Shown here: positions 39,563 through 49,286 of the stretch, piece after piece
Position numbering within the stretch: position 1 is the first letter of the stretch
How the letters are laid out: every line of letters begins with the position of its first letter
Assembly: GCF_024543085.1 (NCBI RefSeq)
Contig: NZ_JANHNZ010000003.1
Span: 1-64,000, forward strand
Direction: 5' to 3'
Source: Granulicatella seriolae
GTDB taxonomy: Bacteria; Bacillota; Bacilli; Lactobacillales; Aerococcaceae
Length of the DNA stretch: 64,000 bases
Translations under genes and position numbers: made by a program
Notes under the pieces: model-generated
The model's input: the letters and a program-made list of their open reading frames with translations, nothing else
Told to the model about the DNA's origin: nothing
The model's database searches: none

Positions 39563-40207
39563 ATGAAAGTAGCACCATCAATTTTGAGCGCAGACTTTGC
39601 CAATTTAGAAAGAGATGTTAAATTAGTGGAATCACTAGGAGCAGATTGGATTCATATCGATGCTATGGACGGCCAATTCGTGCCAAACTTAACCTTGGGA
39701 GCCAATATCGTTAGTGCATTAAGACCGGTGACTAAATTACCCTTGGATTGTCATTTGATGGTCAAAGACCCTGAAAACTTGGTAGAAGCTTTCGCAACTG
39801 CAGGGGCGGACTACATTTCTGTTCATGTTGAAGCGACACAACACATTCACCGTCTAATCCAACAAATCAAGGAGTTGGGTGTCAAGGCAGGGGTTGTGAT
39901 TAATCCAGGGACACCTGTTTCAGCCATCGAACCGGTTTTAGACATGGTTGATTTGGTATTGGTTATGACAGTTAATCCAGGTTTTGGCGGACAAAAATTC
40001 ATTCCTTCTACTTTAGGAAAAATGAAAGAATTGGCTGCTTTGAGAGAAAAACATGACTACCATTATCTGATTGAAGTGGATGGTGGTATCAATGAACAGA
40101 CTGCTGCTGAATGTGCTGCGGTTGGCGTAGATGTTGCTGTGGCAGGATCCTATGTTTATAATTCAAGCGACATTGAAAAAGCTATCCAATCAATTAAAAG
40201 GGCTTGA
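39563..40207 (+). CDS. rpe: Ribulose-phosphate 3-epimerase
   Basis: Interconverts ribulose-5-phosphate and xylulose-5-phosphate. 214 residues, a TIM barrel. Conserved APSILSADFANLERDV (about 4-19), HIDAMDGQFVPN (about 34-45, metal and catalytic residues), MTVNPGFGGQKFI (about 138-150) and EVDGGIN (about 173-179). ATG 39563 after AGCGGAGGAAAAC. Longer starts reach back into rsgA and are rejected. thiN begins 2 nt after the stop. Confidence 0.97.
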   Translation: MKVAPSILSADFANLERDVKLVESLGADWIHIDAMDGQFVPNLTLGANIVSALRPVTKLPLDCHLMVKDPENLVEAFATAGADYISVHVEATQHIHRLIQQIKELGVKAGVVINPGTPVSAIEPVLDMVDLVLVMTVNPGFGGQKFIPSTLGKMKELAALREKHDYHYLIEVDGGINEQTAAECAAVGVDVAVAGSYVYNSSDIEKAIQSIKRA

Positions 40208-40209
40208 TA

Positions 40210-40875
40210 ATGGATATTTTCGTAGTACTTGGTGGGCCAGAACCCCAGTTGAGAGAAATTCTTGAAAACAAATATGCGCAAATGAATCGCAACCAACAAA
40301 TCTTTATCGGAGTCGATGGTGGCTGCCTGCAACTACTTGATGCCTCTTTGCCGATTGAACTGGCTATTGGTGACTTTGATTCCATTAATGTATCCGAAAA
40401 AGAAATGATTCGTCAACTAGCCAAACAAATGATTGAGTTGCAAGCAGAAAAAGATGATACTGATACAGAAGCCGCATTGAAATGGGTGATGAAACATTAT
40501 CCTAAGGAGAGGGTACATCTTATCGGTGCTTTTGGTGGACGAATAGACCATCAGTTGTCCAATGTCTGGTTGATATTGAACCCAACCTTTAAGGACCTTA
40601 TCCCTTATCTAATCATAGAGAATGCTAAGAATGACTGTCGATTTTTAAGCCCAGCTTCCTATGAAATTGATAAACTGAAAGGTGCAAACTATTTGTCTTT
40701 CATTTCCTATAGTTCCATCAAAGCATTAACCTTGGAGGGGGTAAAATATCCTCTAAATAGAGTAGATTACGCCTATCCAATTGCCTTAATTAGTAATGAA
40801 TTCAAAGCAGGGCAGACCACTATGAAAGTGTCTTTTGAAGAGGGGTTACTGATGGTGGCGCAAACTAAGGATTAG
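40210..40875 (+). CDS. thiN: Thiamine pyrophosphokinase
   Basis: Transfers pyrophosphate from ATP to thiamine, giving thiamine diphosphate. About 221 residues, the bacterial ThiN type. Visible: GVDGGCLQLLD (about 36-46), AIGDFDS (about 54-60), the Asp-rich DDTDTEAAL (about 83-91) and GAFGGRIDHQLSN (about 108-120). ATG 40210 sits 2 nt after the rpe stop; a ribosome binding site is not obvious, so coupling to rpe is likely. With thiT (18131) it gives a thiamine salvage route; no de novo thiamine genes are seen. Confidence 0.94.
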   Translation: MDIFVVLGGPEPQLREILENKYAQMNRNQQIFIGVDGGCLQLLDASLPIELAIGDFDSINVSEKEMIRQLAKQMIELQAEKDDTDTEAALKWVMKHYPKERVHLIGAFGGRIDHQLSNVWLILNPTFKDLIPYLIIENAKNDCRFLSPASYEIDKLKGANYLSFISYSSIKALTLEGVKYPLNRVDYAYPIALISNEFKAGQTTMKVSFEEGLLMVAQTKD

Positions 40876-40940
40876 TGTTGGAGCAGTATGTAAGTTTTTT
40901 TATTTGATAAATTGAGTCTCTAGCCCATATGTCAAAAATA

Positions 40941-41193
40941 GGAGCTGGTCAAAAAGTCTGTAATAAAATAAAAGCATTCTAAATCATAAAATAGTTCCCC
41001 AAAAATCTATCAGAAATAATGGTTTAAAGCATAGCTGACGAACAGTGGATGTTTCGGCTTTAGTCGATATACAGCCACGTAGACAGCTAAGCCGGTGAGA
41101 CCTTGGCTCACGGCGGTGCCACCGTTCCCATTTCTGATAGATTTTTGGGGAACTATTTTATTTGGTTCCCATTTGGCCTTTTTGCCCAGCCTC
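40941..41193 (-). repeat. R4: dispersed long-hairpin element, inverted copy
   Basis: Inner arms 40986-41017 and 41130-41161 are a perfect 32-bp inverted repeat. The core (41018-41129, 112 nt) matches R1, R2 and R5 when read on the minus strand. Outer arms GGAGCTGGTCAAAAAG (40941-40956) and CTTTTTGCCCAGCCTC pair with one bulge and one mismatch. It lies between the convergent thiN and rpmB genes, a natural place for a bidirectional terminator. The remaining bases of this 409-bp gap hold only the rpmB terminator. Confidence 0.93.
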
Positions 41194-41247
41194 TCTGCTC
41201 TCTGGTAGATGACTTGGAGAGTCGGATATAGTATGCGAAAACAAAAA

Positions 41248-41272
41248 AACCTCGAACACAGAGTCCGAGGTT
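41248..41272 (-). terminator. rpmB terminator
   Basis: On the minus strand AACCTCGGA pairs with TGTTCGAGGTT, followed by a seven-T run (41243-41249 as A on the plus strand). Confidence 0.8.
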
Positions 41273-41284
41273 AGGGTGGGTCAA

Positions 41285-41473
41285 TTAAACACGTTCAATT
41301 TTCCCAGATTTTAGAGCACGAGTTGACACCCATACTTTTTTAGGTTTTCCGTCGATTAAAACGCGTACTTTTTGTAAGTTTGGTTTCCAAGTACGACGAG
41401 AAGCATTCATCGCGTGAGAACGAGCGTTACCTGTTTCAGCACGACGACCAGTAAAATAACATACTTTAGCCAT
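41285..41473 (-). CDS. rpmB: 50S ribosomal protein L28
   Basis: Large-subunit protein. 62 residues from ATG 41473, which sits after AAAGGAGGAAAGAATTC; this gives the normal family length and start [21 protein letters not shown] longer frame reaching 41527 adds 18 unconserved residues. The CxxC pairs found in zinc-binding L28 forms are absent: only one Cys is seen, so this is the zinc-free type. It is divergent from the Asp23 gene and convergent with thiN, a conserved arrangement. Confidence 0.96.
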   Translation of the reverse strand: MAKVCYFTGRRAETGNARSHAMNASRRTWKPNLQKVRVLIDGKPKKVWVSTRALKSGKIERV

Positions 41474-41623
41474 GAATTCTTTCCTCCTTTTCATGAAAAT
41501 GACGAATAGAGCTGAAAGAAAAATCAATTAAGTTCAACCTATTAATATCAAATCATATACTTGAATAATTTAACACAGTTACTAATAGAATGCAAGATAA
41601 TTTATAAAAATCTGTTGGAAAGT

Positions 41624-41662
41624 TTGAAAAAACTAGGTGAATAAGCTAGAATATGCTATGAT
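41624..41662 (+). promoter_or_regulatory. Promoter of the asp23-fakA unit
   Basis: TTGAAA (41624-41629) and TAGAAT (41647-41652) are 17 bp apart. A second candidate -10, TATGAT (41657-41662), is preceded by TG in extended form. I cannot tell which is used. Confidence 0.6.
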
Positions 41663-41734
41663 AGACAATGGATATAAAAGAGGTAGTCAAGAAAACTCTT
41701 TCATCGAAACGAGAAATTTTAAGGAGGCTTTTAA

Positions 41735-42097
41735 ATGACTGTAAAAATTCAAACTGACAATGGAATGATTGAATTAAGTAATGAAGTTATCGCAACTGTA
41801 GTTGGTGGAGCCGCAACAGATAATTACGGAGTCGTAGGAATGGCTAGTCGTAATCAAATTCGTGATAATTTAAATGATATTTTGAAAAGAGAAAACTTTT
41901 CTCGTGGCGTCGTTGTGCGCCAAGAGAACCAAGGAATTGCTGTTGATGTCTACATTGTAGTAGGTTATGGAACAAAGATTTCTGCTATATGTCGTAACGT
42001 GCAAGAACAAGTCAAATACAATCTTGAATCTATGCTGGGCTTTTCTGCCAATACAGTTAATGTGTATGTTCAAGGTGTGAAAGTTATAGGGGCATAA
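41735..42097 (+). CDS. Asp23/Gls24 family envelope stress protein (YloU type)
   Basis: 120-residue member of the Asp23/Gls24 family; homologues are abundant membrane-associated cell-envelope stress proteins of unsettled biochemistry. Visible family features: an N-terminal ELSNEVIATVVGGAATDNYG (about 11-30) and a C-terminal domain ending VNVYVQGVKV (about 109-118). ATG 41735 follows AAGGAGGC. It is the first gene of the unit with fakA, 32 bp upstream of it, a pairing seen widely in Firmicutes. Confidence 0.9.
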   Translation: MTVKIQTDNGMIELSNEVIATVVGGAATDNYGVVGMASRNQIRDNLNDILKRENFSRGVVVRQENQGIAVDVYIVVGYGTKISAICRNVQEQVKYNLESMLGFSANTVNVYVQGVKVIGA

Positions 42098-42129
42098 GCC
42101 AGAAGCTTGTCCATTCAGGGAGGATATCA

Positions 42130-43821
42130 ATGGTAACGAATAAAAGTTTTATAGATGCACAAGATTTTCGTGCAATGGTAGAAATCGGAGAAAAACGTCT
42201 TAGTGACCACGCAGAATATGTGAACTCATTAAATGTTTTCCCAGTACCAGATGGCGATACCGGAACGAATATGAGCCTGTCATTCAAATCGGGTGCACAA
42301 CGAGTTGCAAATTCAAAGGCACAAACTGTAGGTGAATTGGCTACTGATTTAGCTAAGGGCTTATTAATGGGTGCTCGTGGAAATTCAGGAGTTATCCTGT
42401 CACAATTATTCCGTGGCTTTTCTAAAGCTGTAGAGGGCAAGGAAACAATCGATGGCACTGAATTGGCCCATGCCTTTTCAAAAGGAGTAGAAACTGCTTA
42501 TAATGCCGTTATGAAGCCAGTTGAAGGGACTATCCTGACCGTTTCTCGTGAATCTGCTAAACGTGGTGTGCGTAAACTCAACAAATCAACTGATATTATT
42601 GAAGTGATGGGTTCTGTTTTGCGTGGTTCACAAAAATCATTAGCCATCACACCAGAATTATTGCCTGTTTTAAAAGAGGTCGGTGTGGTTGACTCAGGCG
42701 GTCAAGGCTTGGTTTATATCTATGAAGGTTTCTACGAAGCCCTAACAGGCGAAGCTGTTCCAACTTCTACTCTAGCTGATTCATTTGCAGATTTGTCTTC
42801 ATTAGCTCACTATGACAACCAAATTGACTTAGAACATGTCTCTACTGGTAATATCGAATTTGGCTATTGTACGGAAATCATGGTTGCTATAGGTCAAGGA
42901 GAAACAGTTACGGATGAATTCGATTATGAAACATTCCGTAACTATCTAAACGAATTAGGTGATTCTCTACTAGTAGTTGCCGATGACGAAATTATTAAGG
43001 TTCACGTGCATACCGAATACCCAGGACACGTATTGGATTATGGTCAAAAATTCGGGTCTTTAATGAAAATCAAAGTAGACAACATGCGTATGCAGCACGA
43101 AGAAGTCTTAAAGAACGACTACACTGCTAAAGTAGCTGCAGCAGCTAGTCCTACTAAACGAGAAAAATATGGTATTGTAGCGGTTTGTGCAGGTCAAGGA
43201 ATTCATGAATTGTTTAAGAGTCTAGGGGTTACAACCATTATCAATGGTGGACAAACCATGAACCCAAGTACAGAAGACATTTTGGCTGCCATTAAAGAAA
43301 CCAATGCTGATCATGTTATCGTATTGCCAAACAACAAAAATATCTTCATGGCAGCAAACCAAGCCGCTGAGGTCTGTGAAGATGCTCAAGTAGCTGTTGT
43401 TGCTAGTGCTACCATTTCAGAAGGATTAACCGCACTTTTAGCTTTTAATGCAGATGCTACGATAGAAGAAAACCAAGAAGCCATGTCTGAGGAAATGGGC
43501 TTGGTTACCAGTGGTCAGATTACTAACGCCGTGCGTGATACAGCTATCGACGGAGTAGACATTAAAAAAGATGACTTCATGGGCATTGTTTCTGGCAAGA
43601 TTGTTGTTAGCAAACCGGACCTTCAAGAAACTGTCCTAGATACTATCAGTAAAATGGCTACCGACGAAACTGAAATTATCACCATTATCTTTGGTGAGGA
43701 TGTCAAAGAAGATCAAGCTCAAACCTTGGTTGATTTGGTAGAAGAGAAGTACCCAGATATTGATATTGAATTGCACGATGGTAAGCAACCAGTCTATGCT
43801 TACTTACTTTCTGCAGAATAA
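42130..43821 (+). CDS. fakA: Fatty acid kinase catalytic subunit FakA (YloV/DAK2-like)
   Basis: ATP-dependent kinase related to dihydroxyacetone kinase; with a FakB lipid-binding partner it phosphorylates exogenous fatty acids. 563 residues. The N-terminal DhaL-type domain (about 1-200) has the Mg-ATP motif VFPVPDGDTGTNM (about 37-49) and GARGNSGVILSQ (about 79-90). The C-terminal DegV-like/YloV domain carries GQGIHELF (about 356) and the conserved NGGQTMNPSTEDIL (about 373-386). ATG 42130 after AGGGAGGATATCA. plsX (46019) could draw on the acyl-phosphate. No fakB is seen in the window. Confidence 0.88.
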   Translation: MVTNKSFIDAQDFRAMVEIGEKRLSDHAEYVNSLNVFPVPDGDTGTNMSLSFKSGAQRVANSKAQTVGELATDLAKGLLMGARGNSGVILSQLFRGFSKAVEGKETIDGTELAHAFSKGVETAYNAVMKPVEGTILTVSRESAKRGVRKLNKSTDIIEVMGSVLRGSQKSLAITPELLPVLKEVGVVDSGGQGLVYIYEGFYEALTGEAVPTSTLADSFADLSSLAHYDNQIDLEHVSTGNIEFGYCTEIMVAIGQGETVTDEFDYETFRNYLNELGDSLLVVADDEIIKVHVHTEYPGHVLDYGQKFGSLMKIKVDNMRMQHEEVLKNDYTAKVAAAASPTKREKYGIVAVCAGQGIHELFKSLGVTTIINGGQTMNPSTEDILAAIKETNADHVIVLPNNKNIFMAANQAAEVCEDAQVAVVASATISEGLTALLAFNADATIEENQEAMSEEMGLVTSGQITNAVRDTAIDGVDIKKDDFMGIVSGKIVVSKPDLQETVLDTISKMATDETEIITIIFGEDVKEDQAQTLVDLVEEKYPDIDIELHDGKQPVYAYLLSAE

Positions 43822-43830
43822 AAGATTAAG

Positions 43831-43894
43831 AACCATAGCCCTTATAGTCTATGCCCAATCGTCTATTGGTGCCAATGCTGAGGGTTATGGTTAT
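43831..43894 (+). terminator. Long closed hairpin between fakA and recG
   Basis: AACCATAGCCCT (43831-43842) pairs with AGGGTTATGGTT (43879-43890), followed by seven T (43892-43898). An inner hairpin CCAAT-CGTCT-ATTGG (43854-43868) lies in the loop. It is likely the fakA terminator in an unusual branched form. Confidence 0.6.
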
Positions 43895-43919
43895 TTTTTT
43901 GAGAAGGGAGGGAATTTGA

Positions 43920-45995
43920 TTGGCTAAAGTGAAAGAAGAGTTGGTACCTAACCTGTCAATTTGGGATGATGTTGCAGTTTTGGAGCACGTTGGTCCCAAA
44001 CGTCTACAAGCTTTACAAGACTTGGGTATTCAAAATATCTACCAACTCTTGACCCATTTTCCATTTCGCTATGAAGACATCCAAGTCAGAGACTTAACAG
44101 AAATTCAAGACCAAGAGAAAGTTTCGATTAAGGGAACGGTTGTTACAGAACCTTTAGTCAGCCATTATGGCTATAAAAAAAGCCGCCTTTCTTTTCGATT
44201 GGCAAGCGGAGAACAAGTTATTTCCGTGTCATTCTTTAATCAAGCTTATCTCAAGCAGAAGATTATTCTAGGAGATGAGATGGCCTTTTTCGGCAAATGG
44301 GATGCCAAACGTCAGGCACTCTTAGGGATGAAGATATTAGGGTCATCTTCCTTAAATGATGAGCAGAATTTTGAAGCGGTCTACCATGTGTCTAAATCCA
44401 TCAAGCAAGCCACACTTTTGACCTTGATTAAGCAAGCACTTGATAGGTACAAGTCACTCATTCCTAATCCTATACCTGAATTTTTAAGAACCAAGCGACA
44501 CTTAGTAAGCCATCCGCAAGCCGTTGAGCAAATGCATTTTCCCACCAATCATGACTTGAGCCATCAAGCTAGGCAGGAGATTATCTATCAGGAATTGTTT
44601 ACGTATCAAGTTCGCTTGCAAACCTTACGTAAAAAAAGGCGTTCCAATAAAATCGCACCATCTATTAAGTATGACAATCAACGGTTAAGGGAATATATTG
44701 GCAGTCTACCATTCGAGCTAACTGACTCGCAGAAAAAGGTTGTTAATGAGATTTGTTATGACCTACTAGCCCCCTATGAAATGAACCGTCTGCTGCAAGG
44801 AGATGTTGGTAGTGGGAAAACGGTGGTGGCGACCATAGCCCTTATGGCGACAGCACTGGCTGGTTATCAAGGGGCCTTGATGGTGCCGACTGAGCTCCTA
44901 GCCCAGCAACATTATCAAACTATTTCTGGCATGATGGAACAAAGTGGTGTCGAAGTTGCTCTATTAACAGGTGCCATGCCGACAAAAGCTAGAAATCAAC
45001 TGCTGGAACAGTTAGCCAATCAAGAAATCGATATTCTCATTGGAACACATGCACTCTTGCAAGAAGATGTTATCTTTAAGCAACTAGGGTTAGCTGTTAT
45101 TGATGAACAACACCGTTTTGGGGTCAATCAACGCAGAAAACTAGTTGAAAAAGGTCAAGGGATCAATGTTCTACACATGACGGCTACACCAATTCCAAGA
45201 ACACTAGCCATTACCACATTTGGCGAGATGGATACATCCATCATCAGTCAAGCGCCTATGGGACGAATCCCCATCAAGACTAGATGGGTCAAGGAGTCAG
45301 AACTGGATAAGGTATTTGATTATGTAAAACATCAAGTTAAATCAGGCCGACAAGCCTATATCATCTCTCCTTTGATTGAGGAGTCTGAAAATCTCGATGT
45401 TCAAAATGCTCAAGAGGTCTATGCCATGGTTAGTCAACGCTTTAAGGACAATATCCAAGTTGGACTCCTACATGGACGTATGAAAAATGACGACAAAGAA
45501 GCCGTGATGCAAGCTTTTAAAACTAACGACATTCAAGTCTTGGTATCTACAACTGTTATAGAAGTAGGGGTAGATGTGCCTAATGCCACCGTTATGGTTA
45601 TCTTGGATGCTGACCGCTTTGGGTTAGCACAACTTCATCAGCTAAGAGGACGAGTAGGGCGGGGAGCTCACGCTTCAACCTGTATTCTAATCGCATCACC
45701 TAGAACAGAAAATGGTATCTTACGCATGCAAACCATGGTTGAGTCAACAGATGGCTTTTATCTAAGCCAAAGAGATTTGGAGCTAAGAGGGTCCGGAGAT
45801 ATTTTTGGAACCAAGCAATCTGGTTTACCTGAGTTTGCCGTAGCCGATATTATTCGAGATTATGATATACTAGAAATGGCCAATCAAGATGCCATATACC
45901 TAGTCGCACAAGAAGATTTTGAGAGCAATCCTGATTATTTGCCGCTCCATGATTTTATGGAGCACACGCACAAGTATCAGCAGACTAGCAATTAA
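43920..45995 (+). CDS. recG: ATP-dependent DNA helicase RecG
   Basis: Branch-migrating helicase that remodels stalled forks and Holliday junctions. 691 residues. N-terminal helix-hairpin-helix-like stretch ([14 protein letters not shown], about 22-35), the OB-fold wedge domain (about 60-150), and helicase lobes with Walker [11 protein letters not shown] (about 293-302), DEQHRFG (about 394-400), TATPIPRT (about 421) and QLRGRVGRG (about 573). The start TTG 43920 follows GAAGGGAGGG; the next in-frame ATG is far inside. It is followed by plsX 23 bp later, so co-transcription is likely. Confidence 0.96.
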   Translation: MAKVKEELVPNLSIWDDVAVLEHVGPKRLQALQDLGIQNIYQLLTHFPFRYEDIQVRDLTEIQDQEKVSIKGTVVTEPLVSHYGYKKSRLSFRLASGEQVISVSFFNQAYLKQKIILGDEMAFFGKWDAKRQALLGMKILGSSSLNDEQNFEAVYHVSKSIKQATLLTLIKQALDRYKSLIPNPIPEFLRTKRHLVSHPQAVEQMHFPTNHDLSHQARQEIIYQELFTYQVRLQTLRKKRRSNKIAPSIKYDNQRLREYIGSLPFELTDSQKKVVNEICYDLLAPYEMNRLLQGDVGSGKTVVATIALMATALAGYQGALMVPTELLAQQHYQTISGMMEQSGVEVALLTGAMPTKARNQLLEQLANQEIDILIGTHALLQEDVIFKQLGLAVIDEQHRFGVNQRRKLVEKGQGINVLHMTATPIPRTLAITTFGEMDTSIISQAPMGRIPIKTRWVKESELDKVFDYVKHQVKSGRQAYIISPLIEESENLDVQNAQEVYAMVSQRFKDNIQVGLLHGRMKNDDKEAVMQAFKTNDIQVLVSTTVIEVGVDVPNATVMVILDADRFGLAQLHQLRGRVGRGAHASTCILIASPRTENGILRMQTMVESTDGFYLSQRDLELRGSGDIFGTKQSGLPEFAVADIIRDYDILEMANQDAIYLVAQEDFESNPDYLPLHDFMEHTHKYQQTSN

Positions 45996-46018
45996 ACAAG
46001 TGTAATGGAGGATTTGAA

Positions 46019-47047
46019 ATGATTAAAATAGCTGTAGATGCAATGGGTGGAGATAATGCACCACAAGCCATTGTAGAAGGTGTTATCCAAGCTGCTAAAG
46101 AAAATTCACAAGTACAATTCCAACTTTATGGAGACCAAGAAAAAGTCAAGGCATGCCTAACAGAAGACATAGATAATATAGTGGTCATTCACACATCGGA
46201 AAAGATTGAGTCGGATGATGAACCAGTAAAAGCCATTAGACAAAAGAAAGATGCCTCAATGGTTGTTGCAGCTAAAGCTGTGAAAGAAGGGAAGGCTGAT
46301 GCTTTATTTTCTGCGGGGAATACAGGTGGACTTCTAACAGCAGGGCTCTTGATTATTGGCAGGATTAAAGGGATTGACCGCCCAGGGTTAATGCCAATTT
46401 TACCTGTTATCGGTCAAGAAAATCGCCAATTCATCTTGATGGATGTCGGTGCCAATGCTGACTGTAAACCAAAAAATATTCACCAGTTTGCTATTTTAGG
46501 CTCTTACTATGCCAAGTATGTTCTCCATATCGACCAACCAACTGTTGGCCTTTTGAACAACGGGACTGAAGCGACAAAAGGGAACGAACTGATGAAAGCT
46601 GTCTATCCTTTATTAGAAGAGGATACTAGTCTAAATTTTACAGGTAATGTCGAAGCTCGTGATATATTAAATGGTGTTAGCGACGTAATTGTAACGGATG
46701 GATTTACTGGTAATGCTGTCTTAAAAACAATTGAGGGAACAGCTGGTACACTTTTAAAGTTATTAAAAACTAATATTTTAGCACAAGGACTTTCTGGAAA
46801 AATCGGAGCATTACTGCTTAAGAATACCTTTAAGGGACTTAGAAATACCTTAGATTATTCTCAGTTTGGTGGAGCTGTACTCTTTGGGCTAAAGGCACCT
46901 CTTGTCAAAGCACATGGTTCTTCTGATAAAACCAGTGTTTATCATGCCTTAAAACAAATAGAAACGATTGTGTCTTCATCAGTTATTAAGGATTTAGTTA
47001 CCTATTTTGAAACTACTGAACAAAATTCTAATGAAGCAAGTCATTAA
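46019..47047 (+). CDS. plsX: Phosphate acyltransferase PlsX
   Basis: Makes acyl-phosphate from acyl-ACP, the first step of phospholipid synthesis in most Gram-positives. 342 residues, normal. Starts [18 protein letters not shown]; further family signatures are [13 protein letters not shown] (about 98-110), [11 protein letters not shown] (about 140-150) and [11 protein letters not shown] (about 227-237). ATG 46019 after AATGGAGG. In many relatives acpP follows directly; here R5 and a six-gene opp region intervene. Confidence 0.96.
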   Translation: MIKIAVDAMGGDNAPQAIVEGVIQAAKENSQVQFQLYGDQEKVKACLTEDIDNIVVIHTSEKIESDDEPVKAIRQKKDASMVVAAKAVKEGKADALFSAGNTGGLLTAGLLIIGRIKGIDRPGLMPILPVIGQENRQFILMDVGANADCKPKNIHQFAILGSYYAKYVLHIDQPTVGLLNNGTEATKGNELMKAVYPLLEEDTSLNFTGNVEARDILNGVSDVIVTDGFTGNAVLKTIEGTAGTLLKLLKTNILAQGLSGKIGALLLKNTFKGLRNTLDYSQFGGAVLFGLKAPLVKAHGSSDKTSVYHALKQIETIVSSSVIKDLVTYFETTEQNSNEASH

Positions 47048-47078
47048 ATAGGATAGGGCAAAAGACCTTCTAACTTAA

Positions 47079-47259
47079 TAAAACAAAAGAGTTTCCGAGA
47101 AATATATCCGAAATTGAAACGGTGGCACCGCCGTGAGCCAAGGTCTCACTGGCTTAGCTGTCTACGTGGCTGTAATCGGCTGAAGCCGAAACATCCACTG
47201 TGCGGCAGCTATGCTTTGCACCGTTATTTCGAATATATTTCTCGGAAACTCTTTTGTTT
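47079..47259 (+). repeat. R5: dispersed long-hairpin element, copy 5
   Basis: Arms 47079-47113 and 47225-47259 pair at 34 of 35 positions. The core (47114-47224) is 111 nt, with about eight differences from R1. Internal helices: AACGGTG/CACCGTT (47117-47123, 47218-47224), TAGCTG/CAGCTA (47154-47159, 47205-47210), GTGG/CCAC (47165-47168, 47194-47197) and CGGCT/AGCCG (47176-47180, 47183-47187). It lies 31 bp after plsX and ends in a T-rich arm. Confidence 0.93.
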
Positions 47260-47541
47260 TACTCGAATGACCTCTTATTCAACTCTTTAAACAGTCTTAA
47301 ATTTGTCTAAAAAAAGTCAGATAATGCTGTTTTTTAAATTTTTAATGATAAAAATGAGAATTTAGTTTGATTTATTTAAAATTCCATGATAGCATTCTAA
47401 GTATAAATTATCGTATTCTTAACTTTTAAGAGATGGTAACTTAAAAACTCAACTTTCTAGTTCTTCAGTGAATAATGAAAAAAGATTATCACTATAGAAT
47501 TAGTAAGAAATGCAGGAAATTGATAAAACAGGAGGGGTAGT
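47260..47541. other. AT-rich region upstream of oppA
   Basis: No gene is seen. I find an AGGAGGGGT ribosome binding site at the end but no promoter that fits well at both -35 and -10. I looked for a CodY-type box and found only poor matches. Confidence 0.4.
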
Positions 47542-49206
47542 ATGGATTGGAAAAAGATTAAAGTAGGATTAGTGACACTGTCAGCAGTTGTTGCCTTGGT
47601 TGCATGTGGTAATGGTGGGGAAAGTTCTTCATCATCTACAGAATCAACCCCAGCAGGAGAGAAGGTCGTTTTCAATTTACCAGCGGGGGCTGAAATTCCA
47701 ACGATGGACTCTACTAAAGTAACAGACGTAGAAGGATTCCAAGCACTAGGGTCAACCGCAGAAGGATTGTATCGTAATGCACCTGATGGAAAAGGCTATG
47801 ACGTAGCCTTAGCAGCTGAAAAACCAACCGTTAGTGAAGATGGCTTGACTGTCACATACAAGTTACGTGATACAAAATGGTCTAATGGAGATCCATTAAC
47901 AGCCAATGACTTTGTCTATGCTTGGCAACGTTTAGTAGATCCAGCAACCGCAGCTGAGTACAGCTATCTAATTGGTGGAGTTATTGAAAACGCAGATGCC
48001 ATCATTAAAGGCGAAAAACAGCCAAGTGAGTTGGGCGTAAAAGCGATTGATGATAAAACTTTAGAAGTAAAACTTGAAACCAGTGTTCCATATCTAGAAA
48101 GTTTATTGGCTATGGCACCACTATACCCACTTAATAAAGCTTACGTAGAAGAACAAGGTGATAAATACGCTTCTGATAGTGACCACCTTCTTTATATCGG
48201 TCCTTATTTATTAACCAAGTGGGATGGAACAGGTCTATCTTGGACTTACGTTAAGAACCCTGATTACTGGGATGCAGATGTTGTTAAAGCAGACGAAATC
48301 AATGTTCAAGTTGTCAAAGAAGTATCAACCGGTTTGAACTTATTTGATACTGGTGCTCTTGAACGTGTTGTCTTGACTGGTGAATATGTTGTTCAACGTA
48401 AAGCAGACCCAAATTTTGTAACTGAAGGAACATCTGCAGTCTTCTTTATCCGTCAAAATGTTTCTGACCGAGCAATCGAAGCACTTAAAAACAAAAATAT
48501 CCGTAAAGCCTTGGCAATGTCTATCGATAAGACTTTGTATACTGAAAATGTTTTACAAAACGGTTCATTTGTTGCTAACGGTTTAGTGCCAGCAAACTTA
48601 GCGGCTAATCCAAAAACAAAAGAAGACTTCCGAGCTGAAAATGGAGATTTACTCAAATTTGATGCAGCTCAAGCAAAAACCTATTGGGAAACCGGGCTAA
48701 AAGAATTAGGAATTACTGGTTTAACCTTACGTTTCTTATCAGATGACTCAGAAAATGCTAAACGTTCTTCTGAATTTATCCAAGCACAACTTCAAGATAA
48801 TCTTCCTGGTTTAACTATTAACTTAGAAAATGTCCCATTCAAAGTTCGCTTGCAAAAATCTAAAGAGCAAGATTTTGACTTGGTATTATCAGGTTGGAGT
48901 GCAGACTTTGCTGACCCAATCAACTATCTAGAGTTGTTTGAAACTACAAACGGTAACAACGATAGTAAATTCTCTAACGCAGAATACGATGCTCTCATTG
49001 CAGCAGCTCGTAAAGAAACAAAAGACTTAGACAAACGTTGGGCTGACTTACTAGCAGCAGAAAAAATCTTGATGGAAGAAGCTGGCATCGCACCGCTTTA
49101 CCAACGTGCTCGTGCAGCTCTAATGAGCAAATCTATTGGAACCTTACCAGTATACCTTGTTGGACCTGACTATGATTACAAGTACCTCACAAAAGCAGCA
49201 CAATAA
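47542..49206 (+). CDS. oppA: Oligopeptide-binding lipoprotein OppA (first cluster)
   Basis: Extracellular solute-binding lipoprotein of a peptide ABC importer (SBP family 5). 554 residues. Signal peptide with charged MDWKKIK, hydrophobic core and lipobox ending in Ala-Cys (VALVAC, Cys about 22), then a Ser-rich linker. Family motifs: GLYRNAPDGKG (about 78), KWSNGDPLTANDFVYAWQRL (about 113-132) and DFADPINYLELF (about 455). ATG 47542 follows CAGGAGGGGTAGT. A strong terminator follows, so oppA may be made in excess of the permease genes oppBCDF further on. Confidence 0.95.
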   Translation: MDWKKIKVGLVTLSAVVALVACGNGGESSSSSTESTPAGEKVVFNLPAGAEIPTMDSTKVTDVEGFQALGSTAEGLYRNAPDGKGYDVALAAEKPTVSEDGLTVTYKLRDTKWSNGDPLTANDFVYAWQRLVDPATAAEYSYLIGGVIENADAIIKGEKQPSELGVKAIDDKTLEVKLETSVPYLESLLAMAPLYPLNKAYVEEQGDKYASDSDHLLYIGPYLLTKWDGTGLSWTYVKNPDYWDADVVKADEINVQVVKEVSTGLNLFDTGALERVVLTGEYVVQRKADPNFVTEGTSAVFFIRQNVSDRAIEALKNKNIRKALAMSIDKTLYTENVLQNGSFVANGLVPANLAANPKTKEDFRAENGDLLKFDAAQAKTYWETGLKELGITGLTLRFLSDDSENAKRSSEFIQAQLQDNLPGLTINLENVPFKVRLQKSKEQDFDLVLSGWSADFADPINYLELFETTNGNNDSKFSNAEYDALIAAARKETKDLDKRWADLLAAEKILMEEAGIAPLYQRARAALMSKSIGTLPVYLVGPDYDYKYLTKAAQ

Positions 49207-49229
49207 TTCTTTATAAACAACAAAAAAAT

Positions 49230-49265
49230 AGACTGGGAACCCAAAACCGGTTCTCAGTCTGTTTC
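49230..49265 (+). terminator. oppA terminator
   Basis: AGACTGGGAACC (49230-49241) pairs with GGTTCTCAGTCT (49249-49260) with one mismatch, followed by a T-rich GTTTCT. Transcripts of oppA probably end here in part. On the other strand the TATTTTTTTG run makes it a good terminator for the gene at 49287. Confidence 0.75.
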
Positions 49266-49286
49266 TAAGTAGAGTTCTAAAATTGT

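Noticed and set aside
47114-47224. R elements as working T-box riboswitches
   Set aside because: The GGTGGCACCGC match is there, but there is no stem I with a specifier loop, no standard antiterminator/terminator pair, and the downstream genes are not amino-acid related.
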